A stretch of 64,000 bases of DNA from CAYZJD01 sp964483455 (GCA_964483455.1 CAZACK010000001.1:1-64000), one strand, 5' to 3'. Positions 15,257-23,399 are shown, counted from the stretch's first letter. The notes: generated from the letters alone by a model not told the origin. Numbers and translations: made by a program.

Positions 15257-16507
15257 TCAGCCGAACCGGCGCAGGGCACGGCGGAGGTTCAGAAGCGGCC
15301 GGGAGTCGAGAGCGCGGGCCAGCGCCGAGACGACGCGTTCGACGTGGTGCGCGCCGAAGTCGGGCGCCCAGGGCAGGCCGAGCACGCGGCGGGCCAGGCC
15401 CTCGGTGACAGGCAAGGAGAGCGAGGGAAAGCGCTGGAAAGCGGGCTGGCGGTGGCAGCCGTCGCCCCACCAGCGCATGGTTTCGATGCCCTCGGCGAGC
15501 AGCCTGGCGCGGACAGGGTCAAGGTAATCCTCGGGAATCAGGATGTTGCAGGTGGAACCGACCCATTCGCCCAGCCGCGGCTGGACCGCGACTCGCGGGA
15601 GGCGCGCGAGGTCGTGGGCATAGCGCGCGATCAGCCGCGCCTGGCGGCTGCGAGTGTGGCTCCATTCGTCGAGCGCGGCCAGGCCGGCAGCCGCGTGGTA
15701 TTCGCTCATCCTGGCGTTGAGGGCCGGGCGGGTAGCAGAACGGGTCCCCCAAAAACCGAAATTTCCGATGGTGAAGATCTCGCGGCGGAGGTCCGGGTCG
15801 GTGGTCAGCACGAGTCCCCCCTCGCCGGCGCCGAAGGCCTTGGTGGCGTGCAGACTGACGACCGCCGGAAGGTGCGACGGGCGGATGGTGTCGAAGGCGG
15901 CGGCGGCATCGATCACCACCGGCACTGCGGTTTCGCGCTGGAACGCTTCCCAGGCGGCGACCTCCACCGGCGCGCCGAAGGGGGCCACCACCACGACGGC
16001 TCCCACAGGGCGTGGGGCGGCTCGGAGCGATTGGCGCACGTCGTCCGGATCCAGCGCCCAGGTTGCTTCCCGGACATCGACGAAGAACGGCTCCAGGCCG
16101 GCGGCGACGGCCGCGTGGGCTGTCGCCACGAATGTCCAGGAGGGCATGAGGCAGAGGCTCCCTCTCGGAGGGCGGAGCGCCATCAGTGACGAAATCAGCC
16201 CGGCGGTCGCGTTGGCGGTGAGCACAATCGACTCCTCCGCGCGTCCGAAGTGCAGAGAAAGCCGGTGGGTGAACTCCCTGGCCAAGGGGCCGTGGTTCGA
16301 ATACCAGCGGGTGCGGTCGATGGTCCGCAGGTACGGAAGGATTCGGCTGGAGGTGGGCAGCTTCGGCCGGAGGACCGGAAGTGGTTCCAGAACCGGCTTC
16401 GGTGGTGGGGAATCCAACCTCCAGGTGGCAGTTTCTGCTTGGGCTTTTTCACTCATTCCCAGAGAAATATCGACGGTGTGCAGCCGATCCACCAGCGGTG
16501 CGTTCAA
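15257..16507 (-). CDS. DegT/DnrJ/EryC1-family PLP aminotransferase
   Basis: 416 aa. Fold type I features: LTANATAGLISSLMAL (phosphate-binding region), PSWTFVATAHAAVAAGLEP (the family TF.AT.....G..P signature), Asp 200 in VVIDAAAAFD for the PLP ring nitrogen, and Lys 223 in SLHATKAFGAGEGG for the Schiff base. The family transaminates keto-sugars or related metabolites, often for glycans. The first about 40 residues are Pro-rich and extra. It is first gene of the operon, divergent from flagellin; the 260-bp gap holds both promoters. A role in flagellin or surface glycan modification is inference from position. Confidence 0.85.
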   Translation of the reverse strand: MNAPLVDRLHTVDISLGMSEKAQAETATWRLDSPPPKPVLEPLPVLRPKLPTSSRILPYLRTIDRTRWYSNHGPLAREFTHRLSLHFGRAEESIVLTANATAGLISSLMALRPPRGSLCLMPSWTFVATAHAAVAAGLEPFFVDVREATWALDPDDVRQSLRAAPRPVGAVVVVAPFGAPVEVAAWEAFQRETAVPVVIDAAAAFDTIRPSHLPAVVSLHATKAFGAGEGGLVLTTDPDLRREIFTIGNFGFWGTRSATRPALNARMSEYHAAAGLAALDEWSHTRSRQARLIARYAHDLARLPRVAVQPRLGEWVGSTCNILIPEDYLDPVRARLLAEGIETMRWWGDGCHRQPAFQRFPSLSLPVTEGLARRVLGLPWAPDFGAHHVERVVSALARALDSRPLLNLRRALRRFG

Positions 16508-16662
16508 GAAATCACAGGAAAGATTCCGTTCCGGCTAAGCCGGTGGACTGACGACTCAGGTTGTCGATCTGTCTGGATTCGTTGAAAACAAAGGGCTTGA
16601 GTGGACTCCTGACATCTGAGGTTGTCGCCGGCCCGCGGCGCCCATCTTGTCCAAAACCTTTT

Positions 16663-16688
16663 CAAAGTCCCCGAAGGGTCGTCGATAA
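16663..16688 (+). promoter_or_regulatory. Sigma28 (FliA)-type promoter for fliC
   Basis: CAAA (16663-16666), 14 bp, then GTCGATAA (16681-16688). The flagellar sigma consensus is TAAA-N15-GCCGATAA, so the -10 matches 7 of 8 and the -35 matches 3 of 4 with one base less spacing. Flagellin is the standard sigma28 target, and fliA is encoded in this cluster. The two other sigma28-type sites in the window share the GAT core of the -10. Confidence 0.65.
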
Positions 16689-16719
16689 GGGCAGTTGGCG
16701 GCAGGACAACCCGGCCGCC

Positions 16720-16758
16720 GCCCGGCAAGGATGCCGGGCATCACAAAAACAAGGATGT
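16720..16758 (+). promoter_or_regulatory. Flagellin mRNA leader: hairpin plus CsrA-type site over the Shine-Dalgarno
   Basis: Site 1: an 8-bp perfect stem GCCCGGCA / TGCCGGGC (16720-16727, 16732-16739) presents AGGA as its loop. Site 2: ACAAGGATGT (16749-16758) equals the core of the CsrA consensus ACARGGAUGU and contains the AAGGA ribosome site for the ATG at 16768. The two GGA motifs are 24 nt apart, suited to bridging by a CsrA dimer, as known for Bacillus hag. No csrA or fliW gene is in the window. Confidence 0.6.
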
Positions 16759-16767
16759 GAACCACCC

Positions 16768-18276
16768 ATGGCAATTTCCATTCAGACCAATGTGAACTCC
16801 CTGGTGGCCCAGGAGAACCTGCGCGTCACCGGCGAGTTTCAGAGCCGGACCATTCAGCGGTTGACCTCCGGCTATCGCATCAACTCCTCGGGCGACGACG
16901 CAGCGGGGTTGGCCGTGGCCAACAAGTTCCGGGCCGACATCGCCGAGTTAACGCAGGGCGTGCGGAACGCCAATGACGGCATCAGCGTGCTGCAACTAGT
17001 CGACGGCGGCCTCAACAACATCTCGAAGCTGATCGACCGGTTGAAGACGCTGGCCAGCCAGTCGGCATCGACGACCTTCACCGGGAACCGCAACACGCTG
17101 AACAACGAGTACCAGGCGCTGCTGCTCGAAATCAACCGCCAGGCAGCGAACATCGGCATGGTGAGCGGCGGGACCAACAACACGATCGTGAACATCTACA
17201 TCGGCGGCGGATCGACCCAAGCCAACGCTCAGGTGACGGTGGACTTGAGCGGAAGCGCCAACCAGGTGGATTCGACGGCGCTGGGGATCGCCAGCACGGC
17301 GGTGTCGGGCGGCGGAACGGCGCTGACCGGCAACTCGGTCCGGCTCGACAACCCGGCGCTGGCGTTCCTGGACGGCAGCGACACGCAGTCGGTGGTGTTC
17401 CGGCTCTACAACGGCTCCGCCACCGAGAACGTCACCGTGACCGTGACCGGCTCGGCCAGCGGCATCACCGGCACGGAGGTGCTGAGCCAGCTCAACACCG
17501 CTCTGGCCAGCTACGGAATTGCGGCTTCGCAGGTGAGCTCGGGCGACGACATCGGCGAGTTGCAGTTCGGCGGCTCACGGGCCTTCTCGGTGTACGTCAA
17601 CGCGCCGGCCGGCGCGGGCCAGGAATTTGCCACCGCCGCCAGCACGGCGGTCAACACCGGCAACTACCACTACGAGGTGGCCTCCGGGTCCTTCACCGCA
17701 GTGACGAGCGGATCGGAAATCGTGACCTTCACCAACGCCAGCGGCTCGGCCGACGTGACCTTCGACACCACCAGCGGCGCGACGGTGGCGGCGGCGATCA
17801 CCGCCATCAACCAGCAGGTGGCTTCGCTGGGGATCTACGCCGTCTACGATGCGGCCGGGACCGGGATTTCGATCCAGAGCGCCAGCACCTTTACGCTGGT
17901 GCAGACCCAGGCGGCCACCACCGGCGACGTGATCACGGGCGCTAACGGCGCCAAGACGATCACCGCTCCGGAGGACGGGGCCAGCTCGACGGCCAACGCG
18001 CTGGCGGCGCTGACCGCGCTGACCACGGCGGTGACGACGCTCGGCACCGTGCAGGGCCGCGTCGGAACGGGCCAGAACAAGCTGGCCTACGCCATCCAGT
18101 TGGCGCAGTCGCAAATCTCCAGCTTTTCGGCAGCCGAGTCGCGCATCCGCGACGCCGACATCGCGGCCGAGGCGGCGAACCTCACCAAGGCCCAGGTGCT
18201 GGAGCAGGCCTCGCTGGCGGCGATGGCGCAGGCCAATGCCTCGCCGCAGGCGGTGCTGGCCCTGCTGCGAGCCTAG
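16768..18276 (+). CDS. fliC: Flagellin
   Basis: 502 aa from the ATG at 16768; longer in-frame starts only read the leader. The N-terminal D0/D1 domain (ISIQTNVNSLVAQENL; LTSGYRINSSGDDAAGLAVA) and the C-terminal D1/D0 (SRIRDADIAAEAANLTKAQV; ending QAVLALLRA) are clear flagellin. Residues about 140-425 are a Ser/Thr/Gly/Ala-rich variable insert, the surface-exposed D2/D3 part and a likely modification target. Role: filament subunit, exported by the type III apparatus. It has a sigma28-type promoter and a CsrA-like leader. fliD follows 85 bp downstream. Confidence 0.97.
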   Translation: MAISIQTNVNSLVAQENLRVTGEFQSRTIQRLTSGYRINSSGDDAAGLAVANKFRADIAELTQGVRNANDGISVLQLVDGGLNNISKLIDRLKTLASQSASTTFTGNRNTLNNEYQALLLEINRQAANIGMVSGGTNNTIVNIYIGGGSTQANAQVTVDLSGSANQVDSTALGIASTAVSGGGTALTGNSVRLDNPALAFLDGSDTQSVVFRLYNGSATENVTVTVTGSASGITGTEVLSQLNTALASYGIAASQVSSGDDIGELQFGGSRAFSVYVNAPAGAGQEFATAASTAVNTGNYHYEVASGSFTAVTSGSEIVTFTNASGSADVTFDTTSGATVAAAITAINQQVASLGIYAVYDAAGTGISIQSASTFTLVQTQAATTGDVITGANGAKTITAPEDGASSTANALAALTALTTAVTTLGTVQGRVGTGQNKLAYAIQLAQSQISSFSAAESRIRDADIAAEAANLTKAQVLEQASLAAMAQANASPQAVLALLRA

Positions 18277-18300
18277 CTCGCGGCCGGCGGTTCGCAGCTC

Positions 18301-18325
18301 GCGGCCCGTCCTCCGGGCGGGCCGC
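18301..18325. other. Stem-loop between fliC and fliD
   Basis: GCGGCCCG (18301-18308) pairs perfectly with CGGGCCGC (18318-18325) around a 9-nt loop. No U-run follows, so it is not a standard terminator. It may stabilise the fliC message or reduce read-through into fliD. Confidence 0.4.
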
Positions 18326-18361
18326 GGGCCTCGGCCGCGAACCAAGGGGCATTGACGGACC

Positions 18362-19708
18362 ATGAGCACCACCAGCTCCATCTTCGCGGGAACGAGCCGG
18401 TACTCGACGGATTTCCAGCAGGTGGTCGACCGGGCGGTGTCGATCGCCTCGCTCGGGCTGATGCAGATGGAGAGCGACAAGACGGCGCTCAGCGACGATT
18501 CGACGGCCTTGAGCTCGCTCGGCACGAAATTCTCGGCGCTCGGCAGCGCCGTCGCCGGCCTGGAAACGGCCACCGGCGGCGGTTCCTACGTGCTGTCGAA
18601 CTCCGACGGCGCGGTGGTGATGGCGAACCTGTCGAGCGGCGCGCTGGCCGGGGTGTACGAAATCGAAGTGATCAGCGCCGGCTCCTACACCAGCGCGATG
18701 AGCGCCGACGGGCTGGCCTCGGTCGCCGATCCGTCGGCCGAGAACATCAGCGCGGCGGCGAGCTTCACCCTGACGGTGGACGGCGAGGAGTACACGATCG
18801 AGCCGGAAGCGAACACGCTGTCCGCGCTCGCCGAGGCCATCAACCAAAGCGATGCCGAGGTGGAAGCGACCATCGTCAACATCGGCCCGCCGGAGGCGCC
18901 GGACTACCGGCTGTCGTTGTGGAGCACCAAGCTGGGCGCCGTCAGCGTGCAGTTGAACGACGGCAGCCAGGACTTACTAACCACGATCGCCGCCGGCACG
19001 CTGGCGACTTACAAGGTCAACGGGCAGCCGTCGAGCCCGATTTCGACTGACACCCGCACGGTGACGGTGTCGCCCGGGCTGACGGTGACCCTGCTCAAGG
19101 CGGGCACGGCGGAGCTGACGGTAAGCCGGAGCGCTTCGGGGATCAGCAGCGCGCTGGGGTCGTTCGTCTCGGCCTACAACGCGGCATTGGATGAGCTGGA
19201 CCTGCACCGGGGCGAAGAAGCCGGCGCGCTGGCCGGCAACAGCCTCTTGTTCACCCTGTCTGACACGATGCGGGCGGTGGCTGGCTACTCGGGAACGTCG
19301 GGCGGCATCAGCTCGCTCGCGGATCTGGGGCTGAGCTTCGACGACCAGGGCAAGCTGTCGTTGGACACGGCCGCGTTCGCGTCGGCGGCGGAGGACTTCC
19401 AGGCGCTGCTCGACTTCCTGGGGACCTCGACGACTGACGGCTTCCTGAAGTACGCGACCGACGCGCTGGCGGCGCTCAACGACGACACGGACGGCCTGAT
19501 CCAGGCCGAGATCGACTCGGTCGCCGACCAGATCCGGGCGCAGGACGACAAGATCGCCGCCGAGCAGGATCGGATCGACCTGATGGAAGAGAACCTGCTG
19601 GCGCAGATGGCGGCGGCCGACGCGCTGATCGCGTCGCTGGAGCAGCAGGTGCTGTATTTCACCGGGCTGTTCGAGTCGATGCGGATTGCGACGCAGAGCA
19701 TGCTGTGA
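18362..19708 (+). CDS. fliD: Flagellar filament cap protein FliD (HAP2)
   Basis: 448 aa, a usual FliD length. The N-terminal FliD domain (FAGTSRYSTDFQQVVDRAVS; MQMESDKTALSDDSTAL) is helical, the middle is beta-rich cap domain (LAGVYEIEVISAGSYTSAM), and the C-terminal FliD_C region ends in a long heptad helix (EIDSVADQIRAQDDKIAAEQ; LIASLEQQVLYFTGLFESM). Known role: pentamer or hexamer at the filament tip that lets flagellin fold. It lies between fliC and a small chaperone-like gene, the standard place. No separate flagellar promoter was recognised. Confidence 0.93.
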   Translation: MSTTSSIFAGTSRYSTDFQQVVDRAVSIASLGLMQMESDKTALSDDSTALSSLGTKFSALGSAVAGLETATGGGSYVLSNSDGAVVMANLSSGALAGVYEIEVISAGSYTSAMSADGLASVADPSAENISAAASFTLTVDGEEYTIEPEANTLSALAEAINQSDAEVEATIVNIGPPEAPDYRLSLWSTKLGAVSVQLNDGSQDLLTTIAAGTLATYKVNGQPSSPISTDTRTVTVSPGLTVTLLKAGTAELTVSRSASGISSALGSFVSAYNAALDELDLHRGEEAGALAGNSLLFTLSDTMRAVAGYSGTSGGISSLADLGLSFDDQGKLSLDTAAFASAAEDFQALLDFLGTSTTDGFLKYATDALAALNDDTDGLIQAEIDSVADQIRAQDDKIAAEQDRIDLMEENLLAQMAAADALIASLEQQVLYFTGLFESMRIATQSML

Positions 19709-19735
19709 TGCCGGCAGCCGATAAGGGCACGAGGA

Positions 19736-20038
19736 ATGGCGGCCCAGAACAGTGAGGTAGGGAAGCGGCTGCGGGAGGCGGTGGCTGCCGGCGACTACGC
19801 CGAGGCGATCCGGCTGGTGGATGTGTGCCGCCAGGAACTGGACCAGGTGTTGCCGTCGGCCGGTCCGGAGCGGGCGGCGGCGCTGTGCGCGGAGGCCCGG
19901 GAGTTGCTGGAGCGCGCGCGGAGGGCCGTCTGCGCTGACCGGACGCGGCTGGGCGAGCGGCTGGCGAGAGTGGTCCGGATTCGGCTGTACGGAAGCCCGC
20001 GTCCGAGGGGGGCGGCGCGGACTGACGTTATCGGCTGA
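19736..20038 (+). CDS. Small helical protein downstream of fliD, possible FliT-type chaperone
   Basis: 100 aa, mostly helical for residues 1-80 (VGKRLREAVAAGDYAEAIRL; ALCAEARELLERARRAV) with a basic tail. I find no clear family motif. fliT, the export chaperone for the filament cap, commonly sits just after fliD (often after fliS), and its size and helical content fit. FliS is encoded elsewhere here (28376). So FliT-like function is inference from position and composition. It overlaps the end of the convergent antitoxin-like gene by 11 bp. Confidence 0.55.
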   Translation: MAAQNSEVGKRLREAVAAGDYAEAIRLVDVCRQELDQVLPSAGPERAAALCAEARELLERARRAVCADRTRLGERLARVVRIRLYGSPRPRGAARTDVIG

Positions 20039-20315
20039 GGGGTGGCAAATCTCTTGCAGGGTTCAGCCCGAACTCGCGCAGGATGTCTCCGTGCGAAATG
20101 CCTTCACCCTGGGCGAGCGAAGCACGGGCACGGTCCAGTGCCGCGGCCGTCTCGGCGGTAACGTCTTCCTCTTCCACCGGAGCCAGGGCGAGCGAGCGCG
20201 CCAGCGGGTTCGCCATCACTTCGAGCAGACTTCGCACGGCGCTCAGCTTTTCGGCCGGCAGCAGGTCCAGCAACGCGTGGACCGTCCGGCGTTCCTGGTC
20301 GCAATCCGGCTCCAT
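20028..20315 (-). CDS. Orphan antitoxin-like protein
   Basis: 95 aa from the ATG at 20315 (an upstream in-frame ATG at 20351 is possible). Pattern: LLDLLPAEKLSAVRSLLEVM, then PVEEEDVTAETAAALDRARA, then ISHGDILREFGL. This resembles small antitoxin-like proteins common in Acidobacteriota and cyanobacteria that usually pair with a RelE/ParE-type toxin. No toxin gene is beside it: upstream on the same strand is only the non-coding stretch before flgB. It interrupts the flagellar cluster on the opposite strand and may be a left-over from a mobile insertion. Family assignment is by resemblance only. Confidence 0.6.
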   Translation of the reverse strand: MEPDCDQERRTVHALLDLLPAEKLSAVRSLLEVMANPLARSLALAPVEEEDVTAETAAALDRARASLAQGEGISHGDILREFGLNPARDLPPLSR

Positions 20316-20351
20316 GGTTTTTCCGTTGGCCCGCCAATGGTCAGCCAGCAC

Positions 20352-20578
20352 CCCGCCGCTTTAGAGCGCTTCGCCAAGCTCTCGAACACGATCACCAATA
20401 CTTATACCCATTTGAACCGGGCGGCTATCAACCTTCAAGCGATGCGGGCCCGGCGGATATGCCGCCAGACCCCGCGCTAGGCCACGCTGACGCCGGCATA
20501 CGCTAGAAGCCTGCCTCGAACGGCAATTTCTTGCCGCCCTGCCAAACCAGAACGCTTGCCAATTCAAACACTTACCTC
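20352..20578 (+). other. Non-coding stretch with a possible recombinase remnant
   Basis: Between the antitoxin-like gene and flgB. One plus frame reads LSNTITNTYTHLNRAAINLQ (about 20379-20438), which faintly recalls the C-terminal T-x-x-x-Y-x-H-L end of a tyrosine recombinase. It has no start and no upstream domain. The base composition is less GC-rich than around it. Remnant status is speculative. Confidence 0.25.
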
Positions 20579-20593
20579 TGGCACTCCGCGTGC
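20579..20593 (+). promoter_or_regulatory. Candidate sigma54 promoter before flgB
   Basis: TGGCAC-TCCGC-GTGC matches the -24/-12 consensus TGGCAC-N5-TTGC in 9 of 10 fixed positions, with the required 10 bp between GG and GC. A transcript start about 12 bp downstream would fall only a few bases before the flgB ATG at 20609, giving an almost leaderless mRNA; this lowers confidence. A sigma54 activator is encoded at 47042-48457. Confidence 0.45.
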
Positions 20594-20608
20594 CGTGCCA
20601 CCGGCGTC

Positions 20609-20947
20609 ATGCTCGATCGGCTGGCCGGGCACCTGGAGCGGTACCTCGACCTGCTGAGCGTCCGGCAGAAGCTGGTGGCCTCGAACCTCGCCAACGCCGA
20701 CACGCCCGGCTACAAGACCAAAGACATCGACTTTCAGGCGGAGTTCCGCAACCGGACCGGCGGCGGGACTCCACACGTGTCGGAAGTGGCCGGCCTGAAG
20801 GTCAAGAACGACGGCAACAACGTGAGCGTGGACCGCGAGGCGCGGCTGCTGGCTGAGAACGCCTTGCGCTTCAACGTCGCCGCCAGCCTGCTCAAGGCCG
20901 AGATCCGGGCGGTGAAGTCGGCGGTTCAGGAAGGGAGGAACGGATGA
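20609..20947 (+). CDS. flgB: Flagellar rod protein FlgB
   Basis: 112 aa from the ATG at 20609, where the family alignment begins (MLDRLAGHLERYLDLLSVRQ). The hallmark SNLANADTPGYKTKDIDF lies at about 30-47, and the C-terminus (AASLLKAEIRAVKSAVQEG) is the rod helix that pairs with the N-terminus. A longer in-frame extension upstream has no FlgB features. FlgB is the proximal rod subunit in the periplasm, exported by the flagellar secretion system. It is first gene of flgB-flgC-fliE-fliF-fliG-fliH-fliI-fliJ; flgC overlaps by 4 bp. Confidence 0.95.
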   Translation: MLDRLAGHLERYLDLLSVRQKLVASNLANADTPGYKTKDIDFQAEFRNRTGGGTPHVSEVAGLKVKNDGNNVSVDREARLLAENALRFNVAASLLKAEIRAVKSAVQEGRNG

Positions 20948-21381
20948 GCCTGTTTTCGTCGCTTTCGGTGAGCGCCTCGGGGATGTCGGCGCAGCGCGCC
21001 CGCGCCGAGCTGCTGGTCGAGAACCTGGCCAACGCGGAGACGACGCGGACGCCCGAAGGCGGGCCGTACCGGCGCAAGGACGTGGTGTTCACCACCGAGC
21101 GCGCCGGCTCGCCGTTCGCCTCGGTGTTCGAGGCCCTGGCGGGGGAGACGGCGACGGGGGTGGCGGTCGCCGAGGTGGTTGTGGATACAAGAGAGCCGGA
21201 GCGGCGGTATCTGCCGGGCCATCCCGATGCCGACCGCGACGGCTACGTGGCGTTTCCGAGAGTGAACCCGGCTGAGGACATGGTGGACCTGATGGGCGCG
21301 GCGCGCGGCTATCACGCCAACGTGGCGGCGATGACGGCGGTGAAGGACATGATCCAGCGGTCGATCGACCTGCTGCGGTAG
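20944..21381 (+). CDS. flgC: Flagellar rod protein FlgC
   Basis: 145 aa, normal size. N-terminus SLFSSLSVSASGMSAQRARA, the rod motif VENLANAETTRTPEGGPYRR, the FlgC-specific middle (RYLPGHPDADRDGYVAFPRV, then NPAEDMVDLMGAARGYHAN) and a C-terminal helix (AMTAVKDMIQRSIDLLR). Builds the proximal rod with FlgB and FlgF. It overlaps flgB by 4 bp, so translation is coupled, and fliE starts 12 bp later. Confidence 0.97.
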   Translation: MSLFSSLSVSASGMSAQRARAELLVENLANAETTRTPEGGPYRRKDVVFTTERAGSPFASVFEALAGETATGVAVAEVVVDTREPERRYLPGHPDADRDGYVAFPRVNPAEDMVDLMGAARGYHANVAAMTAVKDMIQRSIDLLR

Positions 21382-21393
21382 CGGAGCGCCGCG

Positions 21394-21690
21394 ATGCCGT
21401 CTCCGATCCAGGCTATCGGGAACATCCGGCCGCCGGAGCCGGCGCCGGTGCCGGAGACGGCGGGCCGGCCGGGGGAGTTCCGCGCGGCCCTCGAAGGCGC
21501 GATCCGGCGCGTGGACGGCTATCGGAGCGAAGCCGGCGCCGCCGTCGAGCGGTTCCTCTCGGGAGAAGCCGAGGAGCTGCACACGGTCGCGCTGGCCACC
21601 CAGCGGGCCGAGCTGGCTTTCGAGATGTTCCTCCAGGTGCGCAACAAGGTGGTTCAGGCCTACCAGGAGATCATGCGGATGCAGATGTAG
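21394..21690 (+). CDS. fliE: Flagellar hook-basal body protein FliE
   Basis: 98 aa, usual FliE size. A Pro-rich start (IRPPEPAPVPETAGRPGEF) is followed by FRAALEGAIRRVDGYRSEAG, the HTVALATQRAELAFEMFLQV segment typical of FliE, and the end VRNKVVQAYQEIMRMQM. FliE links the MS ring to the rod and is the first rod component exported. Placement between flgC and fliF is canonical. Confidence 0.95.
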   Translation: MPSPIQAIGNIRPPEPAPVPETAGRPGEFRAALEGAIRRVDGYRSEAGAAVERFLSGEAEELHTVALATQRAELAFEMFLQVRNKVVQAYQEIMRMQM

Positions 21691-21717
21691 CGGGCGAAGG
21701 GCGGAACCTCACGTCGA

Positions 21718-23391
21718 ATGTCGCAATGGAGAAAGCTGCTGGCGAGCTTCACCGCCGGCCAGCGGGTGATGATCGTGGCCGTCGCCGCGGCGGTGGCGCT
21801 CGGGCTGTTCGGGCTGGCCCGCTGGCGGCGCGAAAGCAATTTCCGGATACTGTACACCGGCCTGGCGCCGGACGACGCCGGGGCGGTGGTGGCGCGCCTG
21901 CGGGAGGAGGGGACCGATTACCGCCTGTCGGAAGACGGGCGGACGGTGCTGGCGCCGTCGGAGAAGGTGGCGGAGCTGCGGCTGGCCATGGCCGCCGCCG
22001 GCCTGCCCAAAAGCGGCCGGATCGGCTTCGAGCTGTTCGACCGGAACAATTTCGGCGCGACGGAGTTCACCGAGCAGGTAAATTTCCGGCGCGCGCTCGA
22101 AGGCGAGCTGGAGCGGTCGGTGATGAGCCTGGCCGAGGTCGAGCAGGCCCGGGTGCACCTGACGTTTCCCAAGGACTCGGTGTTTCTGGAGTCGCGGCAG
22201 CCGGCCAAGGCGAGCGTGATGGTCCGGCTGCGGCCGGGAGCGAGAATATCCAACGAGAGCGTGCAGGCGGTCAGCCACCTGGTGGCGAGCGCGGTCGAGG
22301 GACTGGCGCCGGAGTCGGTGTCGGTGCTGGATACCCGCGGCAACCTGCTGCACCGGGCGCGGGCGCGCGGGCTGGGGAACACCGAGGAAGCCTCCGATGC
22401 GACGCTCGCCTACCGGCAGAGCGTGGAGCGGGACCTGGCGGCGAAAATCCGGCTGACGCTCGAGCCGCTGCTCGGGGCCGAGCGGTTCCGGACGGGGGTG
22501 TCGGTGGAGTGCGACTTCACGAGCGGCGAGCAGAGCGAGGAGACGTTCGACCCGTCGAAATCGGTGATGCTCAGCTCGCTGAAGACCGAGGAGATCAGCG
22601 GGACGGGCGGAGCGAACGGAGTGCCGGGGACGGCGTCGAACCTGCCGCGGCCGGCGTCGCGGCCGGGAAGCTCGCAGGCGGGCGTGTCGCGGCGGACGGA
22701 GAACGTCGCCTATCAATCCAGCCGGGTGGTCAAGCGGATCAAGCTGCCGCAGGGCGCGGTGAAACGGATGTCGATCGCGGTGCTGATCGATCACGACGCC
22801 GCCTGGCAGGGGGAAGGGGCGGCGAGGAAGCGCGTCCTCACCGCCCCTTCGCCGGAACGGCTGAAGTCGATTCGCGACGTGGTGGCCGCCGTCACCGGGT
22901 TCAGCCAGGAGCGCGGGGACCAGTTGATCGTGGAGGCGCTGCCGTTCGATTCCACGATTCACGACATGGAGCCGCCGCCCGGCGCGAGTCCGGCGCCGGC
23001 GCCCGTCAGCAGTCTGCCAGGGTGGCTGCCGGCGCCGCTGCGCGATCCGAAGCTGCTGGCGGCGGCCGGGGCCGGCGTCGTCCTGTTGCTGGTGCTTGCG
23101 GCGGGCGCGCTGTGGATGATGCGCCGCAGACGAGGCAGCCGAGTGCGCATGCGGATGCCGCCCGAGCTGCCGCCCGGCGGCGCGGAAGCGGCGGAAATCG
23201 CGCGGCCATCCGCGGCGCCGGGTGCGGCCGAGAAGCGGACAATCGCGGAAGCGAAGATTCCGGAGCTGGCGATGCCGGCCACAAAGAAGTCGGACGTGCT
23301 CCTGGCGCAACTGCGGGAGCACATCAGGAAGGACGCGGGGCCGCCGGCGCAGGTGCTGGAAACGTGGCTGACGGAGGAACAGGAGCAGTGA
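21718..23391 (+). CDS. fliF: Flagellar MS-ring protein FliF
   Basis: 557 aa. An N-terminal transmembrane helix (about 14-35) precedes two ring-building domains: YTGLAPDDAGAVVARLREEG and ALEGELERSVMSLAEVEQAR, then VHLTFPKDSVFLESRQPAKA. A Gly/Pro-rich variable part (about 295-325) follows, then TENVAYQSSRVVKRIKLP. A second transmembrane helix lies at about 440-465, and the cytoplasmic tail carries the FliG-binding end (VLLAQLREHIRKDAGPPAQV). Forms the inner-membrane ring that houses the export gate and mounts the C ring. fliG is 104 bp downstream across a palindromic repeat. Confidence 0.96.
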   Translation: MSQWRKLLASFTAGQRVMIVAVAAAVALGLFGLARWRRESNFRILYTGLAPDDAGAVVARLREEGTDYRLSEDGRTVLAPSEKVAELRLAMAAAGLPKSGRIGFELFDRNNFGATEFTEQVNFRRALEGELERSVMSLAEVEQARVHLTFPKDSVFLESRQPAKASVMVRLRPGARISNESVQAVSHLVASAVEGLAPESVSVLDTRGNLLHRARARGLGNTEEASDATLAYRQSVERDLAAKIRLTLEPLLGAERFRTGVSVECDFTSGEQSEETFDPSKSVMLSSLKTEEISGTGGANGVPGTASNLPRPASRPGSSQAGVSRRTENVAYQSSRVVKRIKLPQGAVKRMSIAVLIDHDAAWQGEGAARKRVLTAPSPERLKSIRDVVAAVTGFSQERGDQLIVEALPFDSTIHDMEPPPGASPAPAPVSSLPGWLPAPLRDPKLLAAAGAGVVLLLVLAAGALWMMRRRRGSRVRMRMPPELPPGGAEAAEIARPSAAPGAAEKRTIAEAKIPELAMPATKKSDVLLAQLREHIRKDAGPPAQVLETWLTEEQEQ

Positions 23392-23399
23392 ATTGTATG

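Noticed and set aside
18301..18325. Rho-independent terminator after fliC
   Set aside because: The stem is good but there is no U-run, so it is listed only as a stem-loop.
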